Below, piece by piece: positions 9,916-19,268 of a stretch of DNA of 64,000 nucleotides. Within the stretch, counting starts at the first letter, position 1; each line of letters begins with the position of its first letter. This DNA is from Vreelandella zhaodongensis (GTDB lineage Bacteria; Pseudomonadota; Gammaproteobacteria; Pseudomonadales; Halomonadaceae). Made by a program: the position numbers and the translations under genes. Under the pieces are notes generated by a model. The model saw nothing but the letters and a program-made list of their open reading frames with translations, had not been told where the DNA came from and did not search any database. Where the stretch lies: contig NZ_JACCDD010000005.1 in assembly GCF_013415115.1 (NCBI RefSeq), positions 186,001 to 250,000 on the forward strand, in the 5' to 3' direction.

Positions 9916-10759
9916 CCGCTTACGCGAACGCTTAGAAGAACTAAACCGCTCAGAACGCAAAGTTGCCAATGTCATCCTGGAAGACCCTGCAGTGGCTACC
10001 AGTCTGAGCATCGCAAGCCTTGCCCAAGCAGCCAGCGTCAGTGAGCCTACGGTCAATCGGTTCTGCCGCAACTTTGGTGCCAAGGGCTACCCAGACTTTA
10101 AAATCAAACTTGCTCAAAGCTTGGCGGGCGGCACGCCCTATGTCACGCGGGCTGTCGAGCCGGGCGATAGCGCTTCGCAGTACACCCAGAAAATTTTTGG
10201 CGCCACCATTGCTGCTTTGGATGAAGCTCAGCGGGAGGTTGATATGACCGCCGTAGAACGCATGGTCGACTACCTCACCCAGGCGAAACAGATCCATTTC
10301 TTTGGTTTAGGCGCATCTGGTGCCGTTGCCCAGGATGCTCAGCACAAATTCTTCCGCTTCAACCTGCCCGTCGTCGCCTACGTGGATGTACTGATGCAGC
10401 GCATGGTGGCTGCTGCCTGCCATACGGGTGACGTCGTCGTGATTATTTCTTACACAGGGCGCACCAGGGAACTGGTCGATATCGCTCGGGTTGCTCGCGA
10501 AGCAGGCGCGGTAGTGCTCGGCATCACTGCCCCCCACTCCCCGCTTTCGTTAGAGTGTACCGCAACCCTTGAGGTAGCCACCCCCGAGGACACCGACCAC
10601 TATATGCCCATGACCTCGCGGATGATTCAATTAACGCTGATTGATGCCCTAGCCACTGGGGTTACCCTAAGGCGCGGCGAAGACTTCTTGCCGCACCTAA
10701 AGAAAATCAAAGATAGCCTGCGTGAGACCCGTTTTCCCGTAGAGAAGGCGGGTAAGTAA
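9896..10759 (+). CDS. hexR: HexR-type MurR/RpiR family transcriptional regulator
   Basis: A 287-residue regulator with an N-terminal RpiR helix-turn-helix ([15 protein letters not shown] ... [15 protein letters not shown], residues 14-60) and a C-terminal SIS sugar-phosphate domain. [37 protein letters not shown] and the ending closely match HexR, which senses 2-keto-3-deoxy-6-phosphogluconate and controls central carbon genes. The usual zwf/edd neighbours are not here. The ATG at 9896 lies inside the 3' end of the EAL gene, after a CAGGGAGC site, and matches the normal HexR length of about 285. Confidence 0.88.
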   Translation: MAHDLLDRLRERLEELNRSERKVANVILEDPAVATSLSIASLAQAASVSEPTVNRFCRNFGAKGYPDFKIKLAQSLAGGTPYVTRAVEPGDSASQYTQKIFGATIAALDEAQREVDMTAVERMVDYLTQAKQIHFFGLGASGAVAQDAQHKFFRFNLPVVAYVDVLMQRMVAAACHTGDVVVIISYTGRTRELVDIARVAREAGAVVLGITAPHSPLSLECTATLEVATPEDTDHYMPMTSRMIQLTLIDALATGVTLRRGEDFLPHLKKIKDSLRETRFPVEKAGK

Positions 10760-10783
10760 TCAGAAAGCCATCAATTAAATAAC

Positions 10784-11143
10784 TTAACTGCTAACGGCAG
10801 TGGTAACCGTAATTTCTACTTTGAGTTCATCAGCAGGCAGTGGCGCGCATACACAGGTGCGTGCCGGTGCATAGCCCTCAGGTACCCACGCATCCCACAC
10901 TTCGTTCATAGCGGCAAAATCACTACCGTCTTTGAGATAGATTGTCGCGCTCAATAGCTGCTCACGGCTAGAGCCAATCTCTTTTAGCAACGCATCAACC
11001 CGCGCCAACATGCTTTCGGTTTGCTCTTTAATCCCTTCGTGGCGCGCTTCGGGGCCGGTTACCTGGCCACACAAATAAGCCACCCCCTGGTGAATAACGG
11101 CACGGCTCATACGGGCTTTTGTATCATGGCGCTGAATTGTCAT
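10784..11143 (-). CDS. RidA family protein (reactive imine/enamine deaminase)
   Basis: A 119-residue YjgF/YER057c/UK114-fold protein. RidA proteins hydrolyse reactive 2-aminoacrylate-type imines released by PLP enzymes. VAYLCGQV, the [20 protein letters not shown] block and the catalytic Arg in [12 protein letters not shown] are present. It lies 71 bases downstream of the Lrp-type regulator on the same strand and close to leuA, which fits a link with amino-acid metabolism. It is convergent with hexR. RidA has several subfamilies and I cannot place this one exactly. Confidence 0.9.
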   Translation of the reverse strand: MTIQRHDTKARMSRAVIHQGVAYLCGQVTGPEARHEGIKEQTESMLARVDALLKEIGSSREQLLSATIYLKDGSDFAAMNEVWDAWVPEGYAPARTCVCAPLPADELKVEITVTTAVSS

Positions 11144-11214
11144 GGGTTAATCTCCTTAGCTAATCGAAAAATGCAGTGTAAACCGCTATTACCTTATTGC
11201 CTACGACTTCGTTA

Positions 11215-11700
11215 TCAAGGGCGCTCTGTCGGGACGGGGCGGTGTTCGAAGACTCGCCGCAACACAAAACTGGTGTGGGCACCGGTCACGCCTTCAATGC
11301 GGTTAATAACGTGCAGCAGGAGGTGCTGATAGTCGTCCATATCACGAACCAGAATTTTCAGCTGAAAATCCGCTGCTTGGCCGGTAATAATTAAGCACTC
11401 AATGACGTTGGGAATTTTCCGGATATGTCGCTCAAAGTTGTCGAAACGTTCGGGGGTGTGCTGATCCATTGAAATATGTAACAGCACCATCAGCTGGTAT
11501 CCCAACTGACGCGCATCAACATCGGCGCGATATTGGGTAATTAGCCCATGCTCCTCTAGTGCCCGCACCCGGCGCAAACAGGGCGAAGGGGAAAGCCCGA
11601 TGCGTTCGGCTAACTCCTGATTACTAATGCGCCCCTCCTGCTGCAACACATTAAGGATATGGCGATCAAAACGATCGAGTTCCAGCGGCACCACGGACAT
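11215..11700 (-). CDS. Lrp/AsnC family transcriptional regulator
   Basis: A 161-residue regulator with an N-terminal winged helix (LDRFDRHILNVLQQEGRISN, then ELAERIGLSPSPCLRRVRAL, residues 8-50) and a C-terminal RAM ligand domain (about 70-150). It is divergent from leuA across 218 bases and is followed by ridA, so it may respond to an amino acid and control either or both neighbours. It differs from the DoeX-type regulator at 37208-37690, which shares only the fold. Confidence 0.92.
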   Translation of the reverse strand: MSVVPLELDRFDRHILNVLQQEGRISNQELAERIGLSPSPCLRRVRALEEHGLITQYRADVDARQLGYQLMVLLHISMDQHTPERFDNFERHIRKIPNVIECLIITGQAADFQLKILVRDMDDYQHLLLHVINRIEGVTGAHTSFVLRRVFEHRPVPTERP

Positions 11701-11918
11701 AGCAAGCAGCCTCTACCAATAAAAAACAAATCAACGATATTTACTGCCAATTATTGGCGATAAAGCCACATTTTCGCAATAACCTTTCGCCCTACATCAA
11801 GTAAACTGTCCTCACTGTCACAAGCAGCCCCTACGTGGCGCCTTATCCTGGCACCCGTTAACGCGGCTTACGCCACAAGCGGCCGCCTCAATAATTCACA
11901 GCCTTCAGGAAACTCACC

Positions 11919-13604
11919 ATGTCTGCTTTTGATCATCGCAAATATCGCCCTGCTCCGCGTGTTCCCGCGTTTAACCGCCAATGGCCGGACCGCGACCTGA
12001 CACACGCGCCAATTTGGGTAAGTGAAGACCTACGCGATGGCAACCAGGCGCTGCTAGAGCCGATGACAGTTGAGCAAAAGCAGCGTTTTTGGCACCAGAT
12101 TATCAAGGTGGGCATCAAAGAAGTGATGGTGGGCTTCCCCTCGGCTAGCCAGCCAGACTACGATTTTGTACGTTGGCTAATAGAAGAAGACCAAATTCCA
12201 GACGATGTGACCATTGCGGTGCTCGTACAGTGCCGCGAACACTTAATCGAGAAAACCTTTGCCTCGCTGGTGGGCGTCAAACGCGCCATTATTCACCTTT
12301 ATAACTCCACCTCCACCATCCAGCGCGAGCGGGTGTTCGAGATGGACCGAGACGGTATTACCGATATTGCCGTTCAGGGCGCTACCTGGGTAAAAACCTA
12401 TGCTGCCCAATACCCAGGCGTTGATTGGCGCTTTCAGTATTCTCCGGAAAGCTTCTCTAGCACTGAAATTGATTTCTCACTAGCTATTTGCGAGGCAGTG
12501 ATGGATGTCTGGCAACCAACGCCAGACAACAAGTGCATCCTGAACTTGCCTACCACGGTAGAAGTCGCAGGGCCGCACCATCATGCTGACCAAATTGACT
12601 ACTTTTGCCAGCATATCAGCCGCCGTGACAGTGTGATTATTTCGGTACATACCCACAACGACCGTGGCGGCGCCGTCGCTTCAGCAGAGCTGGCATTGTT
12701 AGCGGGTGCCGACCGTGTCGAAGGCACGCTTCTGGGTAACGGCGAGCGCACGGGCAATATGGATATCGTCACCCTGGCGATGAACCTCTATAGCCAGGGC
12801 ATTGACCCTGAGCTGGACCTTTCCAATCCGGATGAGATTGTCCAGGTGGTACATGAGTGCACCGGCATCACCATCCACCCGCGCCACCCCTGGGTAGGCG
12901 AGATGGTGTATACCGCGTTTTCCGGTAGCCATCAGGACGCTATTCGTAAATCACTCAAGCATCAAAAGCCCGATGAGCCGTGGCAAGTGGCGTACTTGCC
13001 TATTGACCCCCACGATATTGGTCGCGATTATCAAGCCGTCATTCGGGTTAATAGCCAGTCAGGCAAAGGCGGCATGGCCTTTTTGCTGGAGAGAGACTAC
13101 GGCATTAATCTGCCACGCTGGATGATGCTGGCACTTGCCCCTTACGTGCAACAAGAGAGCGAACGCCGCAACAGCGAGCTTTCCAGCGAAATAATTCGCC
13201 AGGTGATGTTTGATAATTTCACTCAGGATGCGCCGCTTTCACTGGCCGATTACCGGCTCTCGAAAGGTCAGTACGAAGGTATTGAAATCACCCTGTGGGA
13301 AGGCTCTGAAACGCTGCGCTTGTCAGGTACCGGCAACGGTGCCATGTCATCCTTCACCGATGCCTGGAAGAAACATTCAGGTAGCAACGTGACGATTGTT
13401 GACTATAGCGAACACTCCCTTGGCGGCGACAGTGAAGCCAACGCTATCGCTTTCGTTCAGCTCAATATAGACGGGCAACGACTTTGCGCCGTGGCTGAAG
13501 ATAGCGACACCGTGAGTGCATCGCTGAAGGCGCTGCTGTCAGGCATTAATGCTGCACAGGCCACTAGGCAACCACAGCAGGAAGACGCTGCTATCGAGGC
13601 ATAA
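11919..13604 (+). CDS. leuA: 2-isopropylmalate synthase LeuA (long, type 2 form)
   Basis: A 561-residue enzyme that condenses acetyl-CoA and 2-oxoisovalerate in the first committed step of leucine synthesis. SEDLRDGNQALLEP is the HMGL-like active-site motif, HTHNDRGGAVASAELALLAG carries the metal-binding HTH, and GNGERTGNMD follows. The C-terminal third (from about 440) is the LeuA allosteric domain that binds leucine. The length and motifs fit the LeuA2 clade rather than the roughly 515-residue E. coli form. An AGGA site lies 9-10 bases before the ATG. I see no leader peptide or attenuator in the upstream 218 bases. Confidence 0.95.
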   Translation: MSAFDHRKYRPAPRVPAFNRQWPDRDLTHAPIWVSEDLRDGNQALLEPMTVEQKQRFWHQIIKVGIKEVMVGFPSASQPDYDFVRWLIEEDQIPDDVTIAVLVQCREHLIEKTFASLVGVKRAIIHLYNSTSTIQRERVFEMDRDGITDIAVQGATWVKTYAAQYPGVDWRFQYSPESFSSTEIDFSLAICEAVMDVWQPTPDNKCILNLPTTVEVAGPHHHADQIDYFCQHISRRDSVIISVHTHNDRGGAVASAELALLAGADRVEGTLLGNGERTGNMDIVTLAMNLYSQGIDPELDLSNPDEIVQVVHECTGITIHPRHPWVGEMVYTAFSGSHQDAIRKSLKHQKPDEPWQVAYLPIDPHDIGRDYQAVIRVNSQSGKGGMAFLLERDYGINLPRWMMLALAPYVQQESERRNSELSSEIIRQVMFDNFTQDAPLSLADYRLSKGQYEGIEITLWEGSETLRLSGTGNGAMSSFTDAWKKHSGSNVTIVDYSEHSLGGDSEANAIAFVQLNIDGQRLCAVAEDSDTVSASLKALLSGINAAQATRQPQQEDAAIEA

Positions 13605-13608
13605 ACGC

Positions 13609-13950
13609 TTATTCAGCACACTCGATACATTTCAGCACTAACGGATCCCAAGTGAGGCGTTTGGCACCAATCCATTCGCCACACTCAATACACTCACCAA
13701 AGTTCTTTTGATCAATACGCTGCAAGGCGCCGCTAATACGCTTAAGCGTCATTTGGCGGCGCTGCTCTTCTGCCTTTACCATGGCTTGGCTCTGCAGCGC
13801 ATCCATACGTGAAAGCCGCCCCACCGAGGTTTGGTCTAGCACCACGGTCTCTCTTGAGGACGCGCTGTCAGCGCTCTCTTCTCGCAAAGAAGTCTCTAGC
13901 GCCAAGAGCTTTTCCCGTATCGCGGGGATATCTACCTCAGGGTGGTTCAT
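13609..13950 (-). CDS. TraR/DksA-type zinc-finger protein
   Basis: A 113-residue small DksA/TraR family protein. The N-terminal half is helical; the C-terminal half has a four-cysteine zinc finger: C87-x2-C90 in FGECIECGEWIGAKRL and C108-x2-C111 in LVLKCIECAE. Family members bind the RNA polymerase secondary channel. This one is shorter than DksA, and its role is unknown. It is convergent with leuA (4-base gap) and lies just downstream of a universal stress gene on the same strand (19-base gap), so the two may be co-transcribed. Confidence 0.88.
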   Translation of the reverse strand: MNHPEVDIPAIREKLLALETSLREESADSASSRETVVLDQTSVGRLSRMDALQSQAMVKAEEQRRQMTLKRISGALQRIDQKNFGECIECGEWIGAKRLTWDPLVLKCIECAE

Positions 13951-13969
13951 CTGCGTTTCCCTATTTGCT

Positions 13970-14824
13970 TCAGCGCAAAATTAGCACCGGCATTTGGGCG
14001 TTGCGCAGCATCTGGGTGGTAGTGCTGCCCACCAACAAGTGGCGAATACGCGAATGGCCATAAGCGCCCATCACAAGCAAATCGATAGTGTTCTCCTGCT
14101 TATAAGCTCGTAGGGTCTCCTCTACGTCACCGGCACGAATCGCCCCTTCAGCCACATGACCCGCGGCTTGCAATGTTTCAATGGCCCACTCAAGCTGCGA
14201 GCGATTTTCAGCGGTTTCAGCCCCCACAATCACCACATGGCAGGTTGCCCCTTCAAATAGCGGGCTTTTGGCTAGCATCTCAACACCTTTGCGCGCCGTT
14301 TTGCTCCCATCAAAGGCCATCATCACATTTTGCGGCTGCGTGAACTGCTTGGGCACCATTAGAATCGGGCGATGCATCTCGCGTACTACTCGCTCTAAAT
14401 TCAACCCTAGATGACCACTAGCTTGATGTGCCGACTCGCCGCGCTTACCCAACACCAACAACCGCGTATCCGTTTCATTTTCCACCAGCGTTTCGACGAG
14501 CGTGCCATTGCGCTGAAGGACTCGGGCATCGGTGACGCCTAGATCAGCAGCCCGGTGCTGGGCAGCCGCTAACATCAACTTACCCTGCTCTCGAGCAACT
14601 TTTGCCCGCTGCTCCTCAATATCTGACAGCTGTTCAAGTAGATGCTCTCGAGTACCTAGTCCTAGATTGCCGGTGAGATCTGGTTCTGCCACTTGGGAGT
14701 GATTATCTAAAACATGAATAAAGCTTAATGGGGCATCCAGAGCCTTGGCGGCCCAGGTTGCGTAGTCGCATACGCTTTCTGAATACTGAGATCCATCAAT
14801 TGCTGCTAATACGCGGTCAGACAT
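13970..14824 (-). CDS. Tandem-domain universal stress protein (UspA family), paralogue 1
   Basis: A 284-residue protein with two Usp domains (about 1-145 and 155-284). The first starts VLAAIDGSQYSESVCDYA. Each domain keeps an ATP-loop-like Gly-rich segment: LLVLGKRGESAHQASGHLG in the first and VMGAYGHSRIRHLLVGSTTT in the second. It is clearly a paralogue of the protein at 16901-17758, with long identical stretches. AAGGAG lies 8 bases before the ATG. It is divergent from the crcB pair. The stress it answers cannot be read from sequence. Confidence 0.92.
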   Translation of the reverse strand: MSDRVLAAIDGSQYSESVCDYATWAAKALDAPLSFIHVLDNHSQVAEPDLTGNLGLGTREHLLEQLSDIEEQRAKVAREQGKLMLAAAQHRAADLGVTDARVLQRNGTLVETLVENETDTRLLVLGKRGESAHQASGHLGLNLERVVREMHRPILMVPKQFTQPQNVMMAFDGSKTARKGVEMLAKSPLFEGATCHVVIVGAETAENRSQLEWAIETLQAAGHVAEGAIRAGDVEETLRAYKQENTIDLLVMGAYGHSRIRHLLVGSTTTQMLRNAQMPVLILR

Positions 14825-14993
14825 AAAGGTGGCTCCTTGAGCGGGTGCGTAAACACTTTTGTTATTCTCATTCTTTTTTACACGAACTTATTGACCAGTG
14901 ACACCTTAATGCGTTCGTTCCATTCATCCGCAGCGCTACGCTGACTGGTGATACAATCTGCAACTTAACGTGTGACCAGCAAAAGGAATCGGT

Positions 14994-15377
14994 ATGGGGC
15001 ATGGCATCACAGGCTTACTACTTGTGGCACTAGGCGGTGCATTGGGTGGCATGGGGCGCTTTGCAGTTTCCAATATCATGGCCCATTTGCTGGGCAACGC
15101 TTTCCCGTGGGGCACGCTTATCGTCAATGCCAGTGGGGCTCTGATAGCGGGTTGGCTACTAGGTTACTTCGATATGCTCATCACACAGCCACTGTGGCTA
15201 TTCACCATCGCGGGGCTGCTGGGCGGCTACACCACTGTTTCATCATTTAGCTTACAAACCCTTGAGCTTTGGCAGCGCGGCCAAGCGCCAAGGGCTGCCC
15301 TTAACATTGCTGCCACGCTCGTCTTAGGCTTAGCAATGGCCATACTAGGTTGGCTGCTGGGCACGGGGGCACAATGA
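14994..15377 (+). CDS. crcB: Fluoride channel subunit CrcB/Fluc, first of a pair
   Basis: A 127-residue protein with four membrane segments. Fluc motifs GGALGGMGRF near the start, PWGTLIVNASGA (residues 37-48) and GLLGGYTTVSSFSLQTLEL are present; the Phe/Thr track that lines the fluoride pore lies in the last of these. AAAGGAA precedes the ATG by 6 bases. The stop overlaps the start of a second crcB by ATGA. Two unequal subunits suggest a heterodimeric channel, as in some bacteria with paired crcB genes. I see no crcB-motif (fluoride) riboswitch in the 169 bases upstream. Confidence 0.92.
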   Translation: MGHGITGLLLVALGGALGGMGRFAVSNIMAHLLGNAFPWGTLIVNASGALIAGWLLGYFDMLITQPLWLFTIAGLLGGYTTVSSFSLQTLELWQRGQAPRAALNIAATLVLGLAMAILGWLLGTGAQ

Positions 15378-15769
15378 GTTGGAAAGTCTATCTAGCCGTC
15401 GGTGTGGGCAGCGGTGCTGGTAGCGTACTACGCTATGCCATATCACTTGCCACAATGACGGCGTTTGGCGGTTACTTTCCCTGGGGCACGTTGCTGGTTA
15501 ATGTCTTGGGGTCAGGGCTAATTGGCTGGTTAGCGGCAACTATCTCCCGCTTTCCCCACACTCAACTCGCCCGCTGGCAACCTCTGTTAATAGCCGGCTT
15601 CTGTGGCGGTTTTACCACGTTCTCGCTGTTTAGCCTGGAAACCATTCACCTTATTCAACACGGCTACCCAACATTCGCACTGCTGTATGTGCTGGTTAGC
15701 CTACCGCTATGGCTGATGGCAGTCTGGCTTGGAGAGCGTATAGCGCTGTCTCGGCCACCATCCCAATAA
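15374..15769 (+). CDS. crcB: Fluoride channel subunit CrcB/Fluc, second of a pair
   Basis: A 131-residue, four-segment Fluc protein. GAGSVLRYAISL, PWGTLLVNVLGSGLIG and GFCGGFTTFSLFSLETI are the family blocks. The start at 15374 shares ATGA with the upstream crcB stop; the frame is open a little further upstream, but the overlap and the normal Fluc start MSWKVYLAVG favour this ATG. It differs clearly from its partner, so it is an old paralogue and not a recent tandem copy. Confidence 0.92.
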   Translation: MSWKVYLAVGVGSGAGSVLRYAISLATMTAFGGYFPWGTLLVNVLGSGLIGWLAATISRFPHTQLARWQPLLIAGFCGGFTTFSLFSLETIHLIQHGYPTFALLYVLVSLPLWLMAVWLGERIALSRPPSQ

Positions 15770-15838
15770 GGCCGAACTCAGCAGCTCAACCAACGGCCAG
15801 TTCAGCCAACTATTCGCTTAGCCAACCAAGGGTATGAG

Positions 15839-16807
15839 ATGCGCGAGCAGCTAGAGCGTCAGCAATCTTGGCTATACCTGGGCTGTATCTGCCTAGGGCT
15901 GGTCATGGGAATAGCGGCTCCTGGGCGTACGCCAGCGCTTGAAGTATTTCTGTGGCCCCTCTTAGGCATACTGCTGTACGCCACCTTTACGCAAATTCCG
16001 TTGTTACATATCCGGCAGAGCTTAGCCGACACCCGCTTTATGGCAGCACTGCTGATTGGCAACTTTATTATCATTCCTGTACTACTAGGGCTGCTAGTAC
16101 TAGGTTTTTCAGTACTGGGGCTACCACTTCCCCCTCCCGTGATGGCGGGGGTGCTGCTGGTACTTCTCGTGCCCTGCACCGATTGGTTTATTACCTTCAC
16201 CCACTTAGGCAAAGGCGATGCCGCCCGCGCTATTGCCGCCACCCCACTACTGCTGTTGGTGCAGATCATAGCGTTACCGCTATATCTGTGGCTTTTTTTA
16301 GGCCGTGAGTGGTTTCAGCTTACCTTTTCTACGGATCTGCTTAGCGCATTTGCTGGCTTGATCGTGCTGCCCTTGGCATTAGCATGCCTAACAGAGGCTG
16401 CCGCACAACGCTATCACGCCATTGAGCGTGCCACTGAGCAGCTTGGATACTTGCCAGTGCCGCTGCTGGCACTGGTGGTATTGGTCATTGCGGCAACCCA
16501 GGTTAACAGCGTGCTAGCGCTTTCCCACGTACTGGTGCAGGTCGTCTTTATTTTTGCGGGCTACTTGGTCGTGGCGGCAGTTCTAGGCAAAGTGCTGGGT
16601 AGGCTATTTAAGCTTCCCGCCACCAGTGCTCGGACGCTTGCCTTTAGCTTTGGCACCCGCAATTCGTTTGTCATGCTGCCCATTGCACTTGCCCTGCCCA
16701 ATGGCTGGCAGGCCGCCGTCGTCGTGATTGTATTTCAATCCCTGGTAGAGCTTTTTGGCATGGTGGCATATTTGCGTTGGGTACCAAGTAAGTTATTGCC
16801 TGATTAG
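15839..16807 (+). CDS. Acr3/BASS-type arsenite exporter-like membrane protein
   Basis: A 322-residue protein with about ten membrane segments, of the bile-acid:sodium symporter superfamily. LLVPCTDWFITFTHLGKGD (around residue 112) resembles the Acr3 segment with a conserved Cys, and FGTRNSFVMLPIALALP resembles the later conserved helix. Annotated relatives are called arsenic resistance proteins, but no arsR or arsC is nearby, so the substrate is uncertain and could be another anion. It follows the crcB pair by 69 bases on the same strand and ends at a strong hairpin (16817-16847). Confidence 0.78.
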   Translation: MREQLERQQSWLYLGCICLGLVMGIAAPGRTPALEVFLWPLLGILLYATFTQIPLLHIRQSLADTRFMAALLIGNFIIIPVLLGLLVLGFSVLGLPLPPPVMAGVLLVLLVPCTDWFITFTHLGKGDAARAIAATPLLLLVQIIALPLYLWLFLGREWFQLTFSTDLLSAFAGLIVLPLALACLTEAAAQRYHAIERATEQLGYLPVPLLALVVLVIAATQVNSVLALSHVLVQVVFIFAGYLVVAAVLGKVLGRLFKLPATSARTLAFSFGTRNSFVMLPIALALPNGWQAAVVVIVFQSLVELFGMVAYLRWVPSKLLPD

Positions 16808-16816
16808 CCAATAAAA

Positions 16817-16847
16817 AGCCGACACACTCAAACAGTGAGGGTCGGCT
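16817..16847. terminator. Hairpin terminator between convergent genes
   Basis: AGCCGAC (16817-16823) pairs with GTCGGCT (16841-16847). A-runs lie on the left, giving a U-tract for the minus strand, and GGGAAAAAA on the right. It lies between the plus-strand exporter and the minus-strand universal stress gene and could serve both. Confidence 0.7.
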
Positions 16848-16900
16848 GCGGGAAAAAATGTGCAAATGCGAGCTAATTTTAATGCGCGTTTATCAGCTCA

Positions 16901-17758
16901 TTAGCGCAATATCAGTACCGGTATCCGGCTACCGCGCAACATCGCCGTTGTAGTACTGCCAACCAACAAGTGGCGAATGCGCGAGTGGCCATAAGCCCCC
17001 ATCACAAGAAGGTCAATACCATGCTCCTTCTCATACGCTTGAAGGGTATCGGCTACTTCGCCCGCGCGAATGGCACCTTCCGCTTGATGGCTGGCATCGC
17101 GCAGCGTGCTCAGCGCCCACTCAAGCTCACTGCGGTGCTCTGCCGTATCAGAACCTACAATTAGCACATGGCATTCTGTACCTGCGAATAGCGGCGAGCG
17201 CGCCAGCATCTCCACCCCTTTACGGGCAGTTTTGCTGCCGTCAAACGCAATTAGCACCTTTTCAGGCCGCTTAAAGATTTTGGGCACCATGAGAATTGGG
17301 CGGTGCATTTCACGCACCACGCGCTCAAGGTTAGAACCTAAATGACCACTGGCCTGGTCCGCGCTTTCACCACGCTTCCCTATCACCAACAAGCGAACGT
17401 CTTTTTCTAGCGCTACCAGGGTTTCAACCAACGTGCCGTTAAGCTGGCGGGTGATGGGGTCATGCACCCCATCTTCTACTGCTCGAGCTTTGGCAGCTTC
17501 CAGCATTAACTTGCCTTGCTCGCGATTCACCTTGGCACGCTTTTCATCAAGCTCAGAAAGCTCTTTCATCAAACGCTCGCGGGCACCGAACCTAAGGTTC
17601 CCCGAGAGATTGCGCTCTTCCGGCACTTGGGAGTGGTTATCGACCACATGCACAAAGCTTAATGGCGCGCTAAGTGCCAAACTTGCCCAGGCAGCGTAAT
17701 CGCATACGCCCTCTGCATACTGGGAGCCGTCAATCGCGGCAAGTACTTGTTCCGTCAT
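16901..17758 (-). CDS. Tandem-domain universal stress protein (UspA family), paralogue 2
   Basis: A 285-residue two-domain Usp protein, paralogous along its whole length to the one at 13970-14824. Shared blocks include LERVVREMHRPILMVPK, FDGSKTARKGVEMLA and VMGAYGHSRIRHLLVGSTTT. GGAGAG lies 4 bases before the ATG. It starts 19 bases after the stop of the SulP transporter gene on the same strand, so the two almost certainly form an operon. SulP-Usp pairing is known in other bacteria; here Usp may regulate or accompany the transporter. Confidence 0.92.
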   Translation of the reverse strand: MTEQVLAAIDGSQYAEGVCDYAAWASLALSAPLSFVHVVDNHSQVPEERNLSGNLRFGARERLMKELSELDEKRAKVNREQGKLMLEAAKARAVEDGVHDPITRQLNGTLVETLVALEKDVRLLVIGKRGESADQASGHLGSNLERVVREMHRPILMVPKIFKRPEKVLIAFDGSKTARKGVEMLARSPLFAGTECHVLIVGSDTAEHRSELEWALSTLRDASHQAEGAIRAGEVADTLQAYEKEHGIDLLVMGAYGHSRIRHLLVGSTTTAMLRGSRIPVLILR

Positions 17759-17777
17759 ATCGCTCTCCTCGCCTTAA

Positions 17778-19268
17778 TTAGTGGCCACCCATCAGTTTTT
17801 CTACCGCAGCTGGGTCATTATGAACCGCATAACGGTCTACCACAGTCGCACTGGCTTCGCTCAACCCTACCAGCTCTACCTCAGTACCTTCACGACGGAA
17901 CTTAATCACCACACGATCAAGCGCCTGAACGGCGGTAATATCCCAAAAGTGGGCACGGGAAAGGTTAATGGTGACCTTATCGATACTCTCTTTGAAATCA
18001 AAAGCTGCAATGAAGCGCTCAGAAGAGGCGAAAAACACTTGGCCAACGACCTGATACTCACGCTCTTTACCGGCATCCACTTCTTTTGAGCCGATGTACA
18101 GGATATTGCCGACTTTGTTAGCAAAGAACATGGCTGCCAATAGCACGCCTACAAACACACCAATCGCAAGGTTGTGCGTCACTACTGTCACGATGACCGT
18201 GGCGACCATCACAAAGTTGGTGCTCATGGGGTGCTTTTTCAGATCGCGGATCGATTCCCAGCTAAAGGTACCAATCGACACCATGATCATTACAGCTACC
18301 AGCGCAGCCATAGGAATCATTGATACCCAGTCAGAAAGAAACACCACCATCATCAGCAGTACAACACCGGCAATCAATGCCGAAAGGCGCGTACGACCAC
18401 CCGATTTAATATTGATCACCGATTGGCCGATCATCGCACAACCTGCCATCCCCCCCATTAAACCAGCACCAATATTGGCGATACCTTGACCTTTACACTC
18501 ACGGTTTTTATCGCTGGGCGTATCCGTTAAGTCGTCCACAATGGTCGCAGTCATCATTGATTCAAGCAGGCCCACCACCGTTAGCATCAACGCGGTTGGG
18601 AAAATAATCATCAGTGTTTCTAAATTGAGGGGCACGTTTGGCCACAGGAACACGGGCAGAGTGTCAGGTAACTCCCCCATATCACCGACGCTACGAATAT
18701 CCATGCCACTCACCATATACACCACGGTCAGTACCACGATGCACACTAAGGGTGAGGGGATCGATTTACCAATGACAGGCAAGTATGGGAAGAGATAAAT
18801 AATGCCTAAGCCTGCCACCGTCATTACATAAACGTGCCATGTCACGTTGGTTAACTCAGGCAATTGCGCCATAAAGATCAAGATTGCCAGCGCGTTCACA
18901 AAGCCGGTAACCACCGAACGGGATACAAAGCGCATCAGCTCTGCAAGCTTTAAGTAGCCCGCAATAATCTGTAAAACCCCTGTTAACAGCGTGGCCGCCA
19001 GCAAGTACTCAAGACCATGGTCGCGCACCAGGGTTACCATCAACAACGCCATAGCGCCGGTTGCCGCGGAAATCATACCTGGGCGACCACCGGTAAAGGC
19101 GATCACTACCGCGATACAAAATGAGGCGTATAGACCCACTTTGGGGTCGACGCCCGCAATAATCGAAAACGCAATCGCTTCAGGGATTAGCGCTAGAGCG
19201 ACAACGATGCCTGAGAGCGTGTCGCCTTTGATGTTAGAGAACCACTCTTGCTTACTGAAAAGTGCCAT
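17778..19268 (-). CDS. SulP (SLC26) family anion transporter with STAS domain
   Basis: A 496-residue membrane protein with about twelve membrane segments (residues 10-380) and a C-terminal STAS domain (about 395-490, including [20 protein letters not shown]). Early motifs [21 protein letters not shown] and [20 protein letters not shown] are the SulP signature, as is [21 protein letters not shown]. Substrates in this family include sulfate and bicarbonate; the sequence does not settle which. The start codon has no good ribosome site. It is the first gene of a two-gene operon with a universal stress protein. Confidence 0.9.
   Translation of the reverse strand: MALFSKQEWFSNIKGDTLSGIVVALALIPEAIAFSIIAGVDPKVGLYASFCIAVVIAFTGGRPGMISAATGAMALLMVTLVRDHGLEYLLAATLLTGVLQIIAGYLKLAELMRFVSRSVVTGFVNALAILIFMAQLPELTNVTWHVYVMTVAGLGIIYLFPYLPVIGKSIPSPLVCIVVLTVVYMVSGMDIRSVGDMGELPDTLPVFLWPNVPLNLETLMIIFPTALMLTVVGLLESMMTATIVDDLTDTPSDKNRECKGQGIANIGAGLMGGMAGCAMIGQSVINIKSGGRTRLSALIAGVVLLMMVVFLSDWVSMIPMAALVAVMIMVSIGTFSWESIRDLKKHPMSTNFVMVATVIVTVVTHNLAIGVFVGVLLAAMFFANKVGNILYIGSKEVDAGKEREYQVVGQVFFASSERFIAAFDFKESIDKVTINLSRAHFWDITAVQALDRVVIKFRREGTEVELVGLSEASATVVDRYAVHNDPAAVEKLMGGH

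Noticed and set aside
14825..14993. Possible fluoride riboswitch before crcB.
   Set aside because: The conserved GGNGATG and pseudoknot pieces of the crcB motif are not present by eye.
15839..16807. A full arsenic-resistance (ars) operon.
   Set aside because: Only an Acr3/BASS-like exporter is present; no arsR, arsC or arsH is adjacent.
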